DNA from: Candidatus Nitrosopumilus sp. | Lineage (GTDB): Archaea > Thermoproteota > Nitrososphaeria > Nitrososphaerales > Nitrosopumilaceae | Assembly (NCBI GenBank): GCA_029864335.1 | Contig: JAOTTS010000005.1 | Location: 1-64,000, forward strand | Direction: 5' to 3' | DNA: 64,000 bases | In this document: one piece after another, positions 53,366 to 62,125 of the stretch | Numbering within the stretch: position 1 is the first letter of the stretch | Layout of the letters: each line of letters begins with the position of its first letter | Program-made: the position numbers and the translations under genes | Notes under the pieces: generated by a model | Seen by the model: the letters and a program-made list of their open reading frames with translations, nothing else | Told to the model about the DNA's origin: nothing | Databases searched by the model: none

Positions 53366-54613
53366 ATGGTAGAGGCGCATTTAATTGAAACAATTATCGG
53401 TATAGGAATTCTTCTTTTTGCAGCTAAACTAATGGCAGAGCTTTTCCTTAGATTAAAACTCCCAATTGTTTTGGGCGAACTATTGGCGGGAATGATAGTA
53501 GGCCCGTTTGCATTGGGGGCATTTTTTGTTATAGACGGCAAACAATTACTCCAGATCAACGATGAGATAAGAATACTTGGAGAGATGGGCGCAATTGTAA
53601 TTTTATTTATGGCAGGACTTGAGATGACACCCAAAGAATTCCTCAAAGGAGGAAAAGCATCTTTTACTGTTGGGACACTTGGTGTAGTAGTACCATTCTT
53701 TGCAGGTCTCGTAGTTTTTCAAATGTTTGGATTTGATGCATTGCAATCGATGCTTATCGCAACAGCACTAACTGCTACAAGTATTGCAATATCAATTCAA
53801 GTGCTAAGTGAATTTGGAAAAATAAAAACGCCTGAAGCAAGACTCATCATCGGGGCAGCTGTAGTTGATGATATTTTAGCAATTGCAGTGTTGTCAGTAG
53901 TTTCATCCATTGCAGGATCAGATGGAGGAGTAGACAACATAGACATTAGTGAAATCGTAATTACAATTTTGCAAGTATTGGGATTCTTTGCAATAATGCT
54001 TGTAGTAGCAGTAGTTGTGATTCCAAAAATTATCACACCAAGATTATGGAAAGCAAAGGGAAGTGTTGAAGGGATTGCGACTGCGTCGTTTTTTGGTGCG
54101 GCAGCTCTTGCAGGATCCATAGGGCTATCACCCATCGTAGGAGCGTTTGCTGTAGGAATGGCATTATCTACTACAAAAGTATTTGAAAAAGTAGAAAATT
54201 ACATTGGAAAGATTGGATTAATTTTTGCGCCTTTATTTTTTGCAATTATCGGTGCACAAGTAGATCTAAGGGCTGTAGATTTGAACGTTTTGATGCTAAG
54301 TGGAATAATAATCGTAGTTGCAATTGTTACAAAATTGTTTGGTTGTGGACTACCAGCAATGCTATTTTTGAAAAACAAACAGCAGGGAATGCGAGTTGGA
54401 ATTGGAATGATTTCCAGAGGAGAGGTAGGACTTATTGTTGCGGGGGTAGGAGTAGCGGCAGGAATTCTTACTTCTGAAGTATATTCTACAATTGTAATCA
54501 TGGTAGCAGTCACAACCATTATCACACCAATATGGTTAAAGATGGAATACAGAAAAGAGCAAAAAAGTGGTCTCGGAGATAATACACAAAGTATTGAGCA
54601 GAAACCAGAATAG
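53366..54613 (+). CDS. Monovalent cation/proton antiporter (CPA2/Kef type)
   Basis: 415 aa, about twelve helices. PIVLGELLAGMIVGPFALG, FMAGLEMTP, the ATSIAISIQVLSEFGK motif and VVDDILAIAVLSV with the two Asp of the ion site (near D174-D175), and MISRGEVGLIVAGVG are all typical. It exchanges Na+ or K+ for protons. There is no attached TrkA-N domain. Confidence 0.9.
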   Translation: MVEAHLIETIIGIGILLFAAKLMAELFLRLKLPIVLGELLAGMIVGPFALGAFFVIDGKQLLQINDEIRILGEMGAIVILFMAGLEMTPKEFLKGGKASFTVGTLGVVVPFFAGLVVFQMFGFDALQSMLIATALTATSIAISIQVLSEFGKIKTPEARLIIGAAVVDDILAIAVLSVVSSIAGSDGGVDNIDISEIVITILQVLGFFAIMLVVAVVVIPKIITPRLWKAKGSVEGIATASFFGAAALAGSIGLSPIVGAFAVGMALSTTKVFEKVENYIGKIGLIFAPLFFAIIGAQVDLRAVDLNVLMLSGIIIVVAIVTKLFGCGLPAMLFLKNKQQGMRVGIGMISRGEVGLIVAGVGVAAGILTSEVYSTIVIMVAVTTIITPIWLKMEYRKEQKSGLGDNTQSIEQKPE

Positions 54614-54682
54614 ACAAGCACATACTCTTAGAATATATAGAAAATTCATAATGATTAAGCATGGTGTCTGATAGAAAATTTG

Positions 54683-55294
54683 ATGGTGAAAAAATTGACT
54701 GCTGATTACAACGAACTAACAAAACAAGTTCTCAATCTGTACCCACAAGTCAAATTTGCAGGAGTTGTAAATATCAAGGGAGAAATTGTTGCAGGAGGGC
54801 ATAAAGAAAATGTCGATCAAATACTGGTTGGCGATGAGGTCAAAATGTCAATTCATTACTCCATACAAAAAAGAGACATCTATACTAATTTGGCATACAA
54901 AATTGGAAAAGAAAGATCTGCAATTACAGAATTTGAAAAAGCTGCAATTATTAGTATTCCAATAAATTCCAATGAGTTATTTTTAGTTCGTACAGATAAA
55001 GGGGTTGATTATTTAAAAATTGTTGATTTTGTTTATTCAAAACTAGATCTTCAAAAATACATTCGTGAAGAAATTAAAGTAATTAAAAAAGAGATTGAGA
55101 AATTAAAAAAACTCAGTGAGAATATGAAATTAAAAAAGAAAAGTGTTGTTAAGAGAAAACCAGTTAGAGAGACGGCTGCAAAGAAAAAGACAGTCAAGAG
55201 AAAACCAGTTAGAGAGACGGCTGCAAAGAAAAAGACAGTCAAGAGAAAACCAGTTAGAGAGACGGGCAAATCTAAAAGAAAATCTACCAGGTAA
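54683..55294 (+). CDS. DUF6659-type protein with lysine-rich tandem-repeat tail
   Basis: Start at ATG 54683 (one codon after a TTG). The first 125 residues match the 123-aa paralogue at 47119-47490. After a short coiled coil (KEIEKLKKLSENMK) comes an about 55-residue basic tail of repeats KRKPVRETAAKKKTV (2.6 copies of a 45-bp unit at 55151-55264). The tail resembles linker-histone-type C-terminal tails. It may bind DNA or RNA. The paralogue lacks the tail. Confidence 0.72.
   Translation: MVKKLTADYNELTKQVLNLYPQVKFAGVVNIKGEIVAGGHKENVDQILVGDEVKMSIHYSIQKRDIYTNLAYKIGKERSAITEFEKAAIISIPINSNELFLVRTDKGVDYLKIVDFVYSKLDLQKYIREEIKVIKKEIEKLKKLSENMKLKKKSVVKRKPVRETAAKKKTVKRKPVRETAAKKKTVKRKPVRETGKSKRKSTR
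55151..55264 (+). repeat. 45-bp tandem repeat, about 2.6 copies
   Basis: Copies at 55151-55195 and 55196-55240 look identical, with a third partial copy starting at 55241. Each encodes 15 residues of the basic tail. Identity of copies implies recent expansion; the number may differ between strains. Confidence 0.9.
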
Positions 55295-55355
55295 AGATAA
55301 CAGCAGATTAGCTAAATTATTTAACAAATTTATGTCCAAATTAAGATGAGTAGCC

Positions 55356-56942
55356 ATGAGCAATCTAGACCCTGTATTGTCAAAGGCATGTAGTGAAATT
55401 ACTCAAAATCTTCTAACAATTAACCAACCAAGCAAAAAGCAAGTCAAAGAAGAAATTATAAAAATTTGTACAAAATATGCCCTAGAAAGAATTCCTAGAA
55501 ATTATGAAATCCTATCAATGGCAAAAGAATCAGATTTTAACAAATTAAGAAAAGTATTGTTAAGAAAACCGGCAAAGACAGCCTCAGGAGTGTCAGTTGT
55601 TGCGTTAATGCCTAAACCTTATGCATGTCCACACGGAAGATGCACATATTGTCCAGGTGGAATAGAATACAATTCTCCAAATAGCTATACAGGAAAAGAA
55701 CCATCATCACTTAATGCAATTGAAAATGAGTTTGATCCTAAATTACAAATCACCTCAAAAATTAAAAAATTAATTGCCTTTGGACATGAACCATCTAAAA
55801 TGGAAGTGGTAATTGTTGGAGGAACTTTTCTTTTCATGCCAAAAGACTATCAAGAAAATTTTATCAAGTCATGTTATGATGCACTAAATGGAATCGATTC
55901 AAAAGATTTGGAAGAGGCCAAATCAAATAATGAACATGCGGCAATAAGAAATGTAGGATTTACGATTGAGACAAAACCAGATTATTGTAAAAAAGAACAT
56001 GTAGATTTAATGCTAAACTATGGAGTTACAAGAATAGAGATTGGAGTGCAATCACTACAAGAACGTGTTTATGAAATAGTTAACAGAGGACACAATTACA
56101 ATGACGTAATAGAATCATTTCAAATTTCAAAAGATGCAGGTTACAAGATTGTAGCACATATGATGCCAGGATTACCTACAATGACTCCAGAAGGAGATAT
56201 TGCAGATTTCAAAAAACTTTTTGCTGATTCACAACTACGTCCTGACATGCTGAAAATTTATCCATCATTAGTTATTGAAAACACTCCACTGTATGAGGAA
56301 TATAGACAAGGAAAGTACATTCCATATTCAGATGAGGATATGATCAGAGTTTTAACAGAAGTAAAAAAGAATGTTCCAAAATGGGTCAGAATAATGAGAA
56401 TACAAAGAGAGATTTCTCCAAATGAAATCATTGCAGGACCAAAATCAGGAAACCTAAGACAGATTGTTCACCAAAATTTAGCCAAACAAGGACTATCATG
56501 CAAGTGTATCAGATGTAGGGAAGCAGGACTATCAAACAAAAAATCAGATCCAAATAATGTGAAACTAAAAAGAATTGATTATGATGCCTCAGAAGGAAAG
56601 GAGGTATTCCTGTCTTATGAGGATAAAAATGAATCAATCTATGGATTTTTGAGATTAAGAAAGCCAAGCAGTGATGCCCACAGAGATGAAGTAAGCAAGG
56701 ACAGCTGTATCGTTAGAGAAATTCACGTCTATGGAAAATCACTGAAGCTTGGAGAAAAAGAAGAAAATGAAATTCAGCATTCAGGATTAGGGAAGAACCT
56801 GATGAGAGAAGCTGAGAAAATATCCAAAGAAGAGTTTGATGCAAAAAAAATTCTAGTAATCAGTGCAGTTGGTACAAGAGAGTATTATCAAAAGTTAGGG
56901 TATTCGTTATATGGGCCATACATGTCCAAGACATTGAATTAG
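55356..56942 (+). CDS. elp3: Elp3-family tRNA U34 carboxymethyl transferase (radical SAM + GNAT)
   Basis: 528 aa. Radical SAM cluster C91-x4-C96-x2-C99 (ACPHGRCTYCPGG), later GVTRIEIGVQSL and HMMPGLP; C-terminal GNAT domain (about 385-528; HVYGKSLKLG, HSGLGKNLMREAE). It makes 5-carboxymethyluridine at the wobble base. lysS overlaps its last base. Confidence 0.95.
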   Translation: MSNLDPVLSKACSEITQNLLTINQPSKKQVKEEIIKICTKYALERIPRNYEILSMAKESDFNKLRKVLLRKPAKTASGVSVVALMPKPYACPHGRCTYCPGGIEYNSPNSYTGKEPSSLNAIENEFDPKLQITSKIKKLIAFGHEPSKMEVVIVGGTFLFMPKDYQENFIKSCYDALNGIDSKDLEEAKSNNEHAAIRNVGFTIETKPDYCKKEHVDLMLNYGVTRIEIGVQSLQERVYEIVNRGHNYNDVIESFQISKDAGYKIVAHMMPGLPTMTPEGDIADFKKLFADSQLRPDMLKIYPSLVIENTPLYEEYRQGKYIPYSDEDMIRVLTEVKKNVPKWVRIMRIQREISPNEIIAGPKSGNLRQIVHQNLAKQGLSCKCIRCREAGLSNKKSDPNNVKLKRIDYDASEGKEVFLSYEDKNESIYGFLRLRKPSSDAHRDEVSKDSCIVREIHVYGKSLKLGEKEENEIQHSGLGKNLMREAEKISKEEFDAKKILVISAVGTREYYQKLGYSLYGPYMSKTLN

Positions 56943-58534
56943 TGAAAATGTTAGAACAAGAAATTATTGGCAAAGGAACTTGGATTGATAAGCTAGCTTC
57001 AGAGCTTCTTGAACGTGAAAAATCCCTTGGGAGAAATTTGGATAATATTAGAGTAGAAAGTGGTCTTGGTGCATCAGGAGTGCCACATATTGGAAGTTTA
57101 GGGGATGCAGTAAGAGCTTATGGTGTCAAACTAGCACTTGAGAATTTTGGTTACAAATCAGATTTAATTGCATACTCAGATGATCTTGATGGCTTACGAA
57201 AAATTCCAGAAGGATTCCCAGATTCTCTAGAGGAGCATTTAGCAAAACCAGTATCGTCAATACCTGATCCTTATGGGTGTCACGACTCATATGGCATGCA
57301 CATGAGCAGCATTCTTTTAGACGGATTAGATAAAGTTGGAATAAAATATGAATTTAGAAGAGCAGCTGATACTTACAAGAAGGGATTACTACAAGAACAG
57401 ATTCACACAATCCTGCAAAATAGTGCAAAGATTGGAGCCAAGATTTCAGAACTTGTAGGACAAGAAAAATATCAAAAATACCTCCCATACTTTCCAGTTT
57501 GTGCAAATTGTGATCGTCTCTACACTGCAGAAGCTACTGAATACATTGCAGATGAAAAGAAAGTAAAGTATCTTTGCCACGATGCAGAGATTGGCTCAAA
57601 AATGATCAAAGGATGCGGTCATAAAGGTGAGGCAGACATTACAAAAGACCTTGGAAAATTAGCCTGGAAAGTAGAATTCGCTGCAAGATGGGCTGCATTT
57701 GACATTCGATTTGAGGCATATGGAAAAGACATTATGGATTCAGTAAAGGTAAATGATTGGGTTGCAGATGAAATTTTAGGGTTTCCGCATCCTCACCATG
57801 TAAAATATGAAATGTTCTTAGACAAAGGAGGAAAGAAAATTTCAAAATCACTTGGAAATGTAATTACAGCACAAAAGTGGTTAGAGTTTGGAAGTCCAAA
57901 GTCGGTTCTATTATTACTATACAAAAGAATTACAGGAGCTAGAGAATTAGGATTTGAAGACATACCATCCTTGATGAACGAATACAATGAATTAGAAGAC
58001 ATTTACTTTGGACGAATCAAAGTAGACAATCAAGCAAAACTAACAAAATCAAAAGGACTCTACGAGTATGTAAATCTCCTTAATCCCCCAAAACAGTCAA
58101 GCACACATGTTAACTATAGACTACTAGTAGAGTTGGCAAAAACATTCAAAGAAAACAGAGTTGAGCGAGTGATGAAAAAATTACTAGACTACGGGGTAAT
58201 AAAAAATCCAGAACCAGAAATAGAAAAACTCATCGAGATTGCAGGGAATTATTCAAATAAATTTGATGAACAAGAAAAAACACATGTTGATTTAGACGAG
58301 TCTGCAAAAAAAGCACTAAAGATTCTTGTTGATGCACTAGGAGCAGATGAGGAACCAGAAGATATTCAAAACACAATATATCAAATTGCAAAATCAAATG
58401 ACGTACAACCAAAAGATTTCTTTAAAATATTATATCAAATAATCCTCGGAACATCAAGAGGACCAAAGATAGGCCCATTAATTTCAGACATTGGAAGAAA
58501 ACAAGTTGCAAAAACACTTTCAGAGTATACATAA
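56942..58534 (+). CDS. lysS: Class I lysyl-tRNA synthetase
   Basis: 530 aa; GTG 56942 (ATG 56948 possible). HIGS (49-52) replaces HIGH and KISKS (299-303) is the second ATP motif; a zinc-like CANC and later Cys/His lie near 187-227. This class I form is typical of archaea. It begins on the last base of the elp3 stop, so elp3-lysS form an operon linking wobble modification and lysine charging. Confidence 0.95.
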   Translation: MKMLEQEIIGKGTWIDKLASELLEREKSLGRNLDNIRVESGLGASGVPHIGSLGDAVRAYGVKLALENFGYKSDLIAYSDDLDGLRKIPEGFPDSLEEHLAKPVSSIPDPYGCHDSYGMHMSSILLDGLDKVGIKYEFRRAADTYKKGLLQEQIHTILQNSAKIGAKISELVGQEKYQKYLPYFPVCANCDRLYTAEATEYIADEKKVKYLCHDAEIGSKMIKGCGHKGEADITKDLGKLAWKVEFAARWAAFDIRFEAYGKDIMDSVKVNDWVADEILGFPHPHHVKYEMFLDKGGKKISKSLGNVITAQKWLEFGSPKSVLLLLYKRITGARELGFEDIPSLMNEYNELEDIYFGRIKVDNQAKLTKSKGLYEYVNLLNPPKQSSTHVNYRLLVELAKTFKENRVERVMKKLLDYGVIKNPEPEIEKLIEIAGNYSNKFDEQEKTHVDLDESAKKALKILVDALGADEEPEDIQNTIYQIAKSNDVQPKDFFKILYQIILGTSRGPKIGPLISDIGRKQVAKTLSEYT

Positions 58535-58536
58535 TC

Positions 58537-58737
58537 ATGGTTCACGGAGAACATAATAGATCAAAAAACAGTGGAGGATTTGCACTAATTATCCTAGGAG
58601 CATTATTGCTATTTCTTGCCCCACAAGAGGCCACAATTAATGCAGGATTAGGCACAAGTGCATGGATTGGAGGCATGATAATTGGTGGAATTGGATTTTA
58701 TCTGAAATTCTTCAGATGGCGAATTAAACAAGGATAA
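58537..58737 (+). CDS. Small two-helix membrane protein (66 aa)
   Basis: ATG 58537, 2 bp after the lysS stop, so in the same operon. Two hydrophobic stretches (about 13-28, 40-56) with a Gly-rich loop (NAGLGTSAWIGG). Function unknown. Confidence 0.65.
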   Translation: MVHGEHNRSKNSGGFALIILGALLLFLAPQEATINAGLGTSAWIGGMIIGGIGFYLKFFRWRIKQG

Positions 58738-58773
58738 GAAAGGTTCATCTTTTGGAAATGATTGGCGAGTATC

Positions 58774-59559
58774 ATGGGGCTTTTTGGTAAGAAAAAAGAA
58801 GAAGCAGAGAGAATCTCTCAAAACAGTGAAGAGTATGTTCTAAAAGAAGAACTAGAATCAGAAGTAGAAAAATTACAACAAGAATATAGAATAAAACAAG
58901 CTGAGCTAGAAGAAATTACCCAAAAAATTCAATCGGTAAAAGAAGAGTATGATTCGACAGTTGGCAATTTAATGCTAGTCAAAAAAGAGCTTAATCAAAA
59001 AAAGATGGAGCATGATATTATTCAAAGAGAATGCAAAGAGATGGAGGAGAGGATTAAAAATGCGGAAAAAATTAAAGATTCAAAATCAATTGAAGAGTTT
59101 AAACAAACAGAAAAAAATCTAGAAAAATTAAAACAAGAGCTAGACGAATTTACAAAAAAGCAAAATGAGATTAAAGAAGAAATTGAACAAGGAAAAACAG
59201 AACTACACAACATAAGAAAACAGCAAATAGATGCTCAAAAAGAATTGGATGAAGCAAATTCAAGACTATATAACGCAAAAGAAGAATTAAACAAAAAGGA
59301 TCAATTTCAAGACACCGATGTTCTAACCCCTAAAGAAAGAGAATTCATTGCAGATGAAAAATCAATTGAGAAGAGTTCTGCAGGAATTATCGAAGCTGCA
59401 AGTGCAGTTGTAGGTTCATTAAAATCAAAACTTAGCATGACAGAAAAAGAATTAGAAACAGTTCAATTACTTTTAGAAAAAGAAAGAGAAGATCATCAAG
59501 AAACAAAAAAAGGATTAGACGAAATCAAAGCATCATCTAACAAACTGGATGAATCATAA
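58774..59559 (+). CDS. Long coiled-coil protein (261 aa)
   Basis: Start at ATG 58774 (MGLFGKKKEEAERIS); an upstream TTG at 58762 is less typical. Residues 15-180 form a nearly continuous coiled coil rich in Glu, Lys and Gln (heptads EELESEVEKLQQEYRIKQ and following). A hydrophobic/Ser-rich segment near 195-215 is followed by another coiled-coil segment. A structural or scaffolding role is likely. The short basic N-terminus may attach to the membrane. Confidence 0.75.
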   Translation: MGLFGKKKEEAERISQNSEEYVLKEELESEVEKLQQEYRIKQAELEEITQKIQSVKEEYDSTVGNLMLVKKELNQKKMEHDIIQRECKEMEERIKNAEKIKDSKSIEEFKQTEKNLEKLKQELDEFTKKQNEIKEEIEQGKTELHNIRKQQIDAQKELDEANSRLYNAKEELNKKDQFQDTDVLTPKEREFIADEKSIEKSSAGIIEAASAVVGSLKSKLSMTEKELETVQLLLEKEREDHQETKKGLDEIKASSNKLDES

Positions 59560-59994
59560 ACTCTCAAAATGTTTTTTCCATTTTGATTTAATTTCTTTCT
59601 CTGAGATTCCCATGTCATATAAGGGAGATGTCACTTCAGAGATCTCTGAGACATCCACTAGAACAATTGAATTAATTGGACTCTTGACACCATTTGCTCT
59701 ATAATGATTGAGAATTTCCTCAAATAGTGTCTCTTCAGGGATAATTCTAGCCTCACCCCTAAACAAATATCCTTTCCGCAAAAGTGGATCAATTACATTA
59801 ATTTCTACATGAGGATTTATTTTCAAATTATTTATGGTGTCAGGTGAGCGAATATCTGCAAATGCCAATGTTTTGTCAGCCCATCCAATAATTGTCCCTT
59901 TTGGCGAAAGATTGGGACTTCCATCAGAATTTACTGTTGCAACATATCCAAGTTTTTGAAGATCTAAAAACTCCATAATTTCCTTGGTAATCAT
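59554..59994 (-). CDS. Pyridoxamine 5'-phosphate oxidase-family flavoprotein (FMN or F420)
   Basis: 146 aa. YVATVNSDGSPNLSPKGTII and INPHVEINVIDPLLRKGYLFRGEARI are the split-barrel hallmarks. Such small proteins bind FMN or F420; given the F420 genes in this genome, F420 dependence is possible. It overlaps the coiled-coil gene by 6 bp at the 3' ends. Confidence 0.85.
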   Translation of the reverse strand: MITKEIMEFLDLQKLGYVATVNSDGSPNLSPKGTIIGWADKTLAFADIRSPDTINNLKINPHVEINVIDPLLRKGYLFRGEARIIPEETLFEEILNHYRANGVKSPINSIVLVDVSEISEVTSPLYDMGISEKEIKSKWKKHFESL

Positions 59995-60039
59995 AAAAAT
60001 TGTTACTGTAATTCACTATAATGTATTTTGTCTGTGTAA

Positions 60040-60138
60040 TTATCGCATGACTTCTGTCATAAATTGTGAAAAGAAGAAAAATGCAATTCCCCCTCCAATA
60101 ATTGCAACCCAAGCAACTATTTGTTTAATTTTAGACAC
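60040..60138 (-). CDS. Tiny membrane protein (32 aa)
   Basis: GTG 60138: MSKIKQIVAWVAIIGGGIAFFFFSQFMTEVMR. One helix (about 6-24) and a basic end. It lies 45 bp upstream of the flavoprotein gene. It has no known family; the low length leaves real doubt. Confidence 0.4.
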   Translation of the reverse strand: MSKIKQIVAWVAIIGGGIAFFFFSQFMTEVMR

Positions 60139-60221
60139 ATAATGGAAATTTCTAAACTCATTATTGAATCTAATTGAATTTATTTAGACAATTTAATTAG
60201 ACTGACGACTAAATATCAATA

Positions 60222-60371
60222 TTGGCAAGCATCAAAGACATTGGAAAGTTTTTTCTGTTTATAGTTGGGGGATTAGTAGCAATTATTGTGGGTTCTTTTA
60301 TGATTCGAGGAACAATGCACATGTGGGATAGTCCAGACGAAGAGAAAACAAAGGAAGAGAAAAAGGACTAA
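60222..60371 (+). CDS. Small single-helix membrane protein (49 aa)
   Basis: TTG 60222: a helix at about 8-30 (FFLFIVGGLVAIIVGSFMI) and a charged end (EEKTKEEKKD). It precedes the 99-aa gene on the same strand. Function unknown. Confidence 0.5.
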   Translation: MASIKDIGKFFLFIVGGLVAIIVGSFMIRGTMHMWDSPDEEKTKEEKKD

Positions 60372-60400
60372 AAAGCAAGCAGTGCCAATTTAATTTAGAA

Positions 60401-60700
60401 TTGCTTCAAGATTCATCAATTAGAAAATCACTTGACGAATATATCAAAAGAAGAATTTTAGAGATTCCAACTGAAATAAAACAGACATTTCCAAACATCA
60501 GACAAATTTGGAAGTGCAACGATGAACTTGATTTTCTTTATGGGTATTATGTTGGAAAAATTGAAGAGGGGGCTTTGCACTATTTACTTAAAGCAACACG
60601 TGCATCAGCTGGTGGCTATGTGGATACTTTTGAGATTAGAGGAATAATTGAAACCCGTAAAATGGAATTGCATGATGCAATAAAATCAGCAATCAATTAG
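60401..60700 (+). CDS. Hypothetical soluble protein (99 aa)
   Basis: TTG start. Residues LDEYIKRRILEIPTEIKQTFPNIRQIW, then GYYVGKIEEGALHYLLKATRASAGGYVD make a compact helical/beta protein. It is not recognised, but the even composition suggests a true gene. Confidence 0.6.
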   Translation: MLQDSSIRKSLDEYIKRRILEIPTEIKQTFPNIRQIWKCNDELDFLYGYYVGKIEEGALHYLLKATRASAGGYVDTFEIRGIIETRKMELHDAIKSAIN

Positions 60701-60734
60701 TGAAGTAGAAATAGAACATCAATCATCTAAAAAC

Positions 60735-60908
60735 ATGGTAGGCCCACAAGATGGAGGATTTGGATTTGACCAATCTAAAAAATACACAACAGTTGAGAAT
60801 ATCGAAGAGGTTTGTGTTCAATGCCAAGCAGGGCAGCACAAGAAATGTCTGAAAAAAGCAAAAGAGCAAGATGTTTGTGAATGCGAGCACTGTATGATTT
60901 ACGGCTAG
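60735..60908 (+). CDS. Small Cys/His metal-binding protein (57 aa)
   Basis: ATG 60735: a Gly-rich start (MVGPQDGGFGFDQSKKYTT) then CVQCQAGQHKKC and CECEHC. The order C-x2-C-x4-H-x2-C and C-x-C-x2-C suggests two zinc sites. Similar arrangement in 60948 and 37482. Confidence 0.65.
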   Translation: MVGPQDGGFGFDQSKKYTTVENIEEVCVQCQAGQHKKCLKKAKEQDVCECEHCMIYG

Positions 60909-60947
60909 GAAAACAAGTTAATCTAATAAAAAATCATACAAATCAAC

Positions 60948-61058
60948 ATGAATTGTAATAATAAGAAAATTGGATGTTACCATGATAATTCCATACATGC
61001 AAACGGAAATGGAAAATGTCTAGTAAGAGGATGCAAGTGTGAAAAATTTGAATCCTAA
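60948..61058 (+). CDS. Small Cys/His metal-binding protein (36 aa)
   Basis: ATG 60948: MNCNNKKIGCYHDNSIH, then GKCLVRGCKCEKFES. Five Cys and two His in 36 residues. It is 39 bp after the 57-aa protein on the same strand. The last 4 bp overlap the convergent gene. Confidence 0.6.
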   Translation: MNCNNKKIGCYHDNSIHANGNGKCLVRGCKCEKFES

Positions 61059-61387
61059 AGATCTGCTAACTTGTTTTCAAGATCCTTGATCTCTTTTTGA
61101 TGTGTATCAGAAACATTTTGTGCAAACTCTTTGTGTGTAGAAATTATTGCATTCAAGGCATCTTGATAATTAGGATGTCCTTTTTTGAGAACATCACATG
61201 ATTCCAGTGATGTTATATGACCAGTGACAGTTGCCATTGCACCTTTTTGATTGAATTGAACTATTCCTCCAAATGCCTCAATTAGCATGTATGCAGAATC
61301 TGCTTTGCATTTGTAGGTGACTCGTCCAGTTTCGGTGTTAAATAGTTGTGTTATTCCTCCAGGTTTTCTTGTCACGGTAACTGTCAT
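61055..61387 (-). CDS. Hypothetical protein (110 aa)
   Basis: A beta-rich N-terminal part (MTVTVTRKPGGITQLFNTETGRVTYKCK) and a helical C-terminus (about 70-108). No known domain. Confidence 0.6.
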   Translation of the reverse strand: MTVTVTRKPGGITQLFNTETGRVTYKCKADSAYMLIEAFGGIVQFNQKGAMATVTGHITSLESCDVLKKGHPNYQDALNAIISTHKEFAQNVSDTHQKEIKDLENKLADL

Positions 61388-61429
61388 GAAAAGATTTGAA
61401 ATGATGCAGTATTAATTATTTTAGAAAAT

Positions 61430-61948
61430 CTATGCTGCTGGATCAGATTCAGGAGTTGCAGCATCTGCTGCAAGAACTTTATCAATTTCATTAATTCCCA
61501 GTTTATCTCGACCTAGAAGATCAAATTTTTGCAAGATTGACTCAAACTTTGTCTCTTCCTGAACTTGTTCGTTGACAAACCATTCAAGGAAGGCATATGT
61601 TCCATGATCTTTTTCTTTTTGTGCAATCTCCACCATTTTGTGAATTGCTGCAGTTACTGCCTGTTCGTTTTTTAGTGCAGTTTTGATTAACCCTTCAAGG
61701 GATTTGTAAGAACCTGTAGGTGCTTTGATTGCAGGAATTGTTGCGACTGCCCCTATGTCATTTAGATAATGGATGATTTTGAGCATGTGGGTTTTTTCTT
61801 CATCGAATTGAGCATAAAAGTAACTTGCAGCACCTTGGTATCCTGTAACTTCGCACCATGATGCCATTGCAAGATAGCTGTTTGATGCGAATTCTTCAAG
61901 TGCGACTTGATCATTTAGTGCTTTTTTCATTTTAGGAGAAATTTTCAT
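61430..61948 (-). CDS. Ferritin (non-haem)
   Basis: Start at ATG 61948 (MKISPKMKKALNDQ). 172 aa. Ferroxidase residues: E in LEEFASNSYLAMASWCE, and E-x2-H in FDEEKTHMLKII; later NEQVQEE. It stores iron as a 24-mer. An NRAMP gene is close by, consistent with metal homeostasis. Confidence 0.9.
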   Translation of the reverse strand: MKISPKMKKALNDQVALEEFASNSYLAMASWCEVTGYQGAASYFYAQFDEEKTHMLKIIHYLNDIGAVATIPAIKAPTGSYKSLEGLIKTALKNEQAVTAAIHKMVEIAQKEKDHGTYAFLEWFVNEQVQEETKFESILQKFDLLGRDKLGINEIDKVLAADAATPESDPAA

Positions 61949-62125
61949 GATTAACAATATTACATGTTTTTTCCATTAAAAAAACTTGCTAAATGAGAAA
62001 GGAATAATTTGGTCTACTCAACAGGGATTTAGCCACCAAATTGGGGATAGAAATGAACGAAGATAGGTGTGAAATTATGTTCTAAACTCCAAATCTGCAC
62101 ACTCAAAGATTGTTCTATCTTTTAG

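Noticed and set aside
55051-55363. Minus-strand frames over the lysine-rich repeat (Phe/Leu/Ser-rich)
   Set aside because: They are complements of the tandem repeat, with unnatural hydrophobic periodicity; the plus-strand frame joins a conserved domain.
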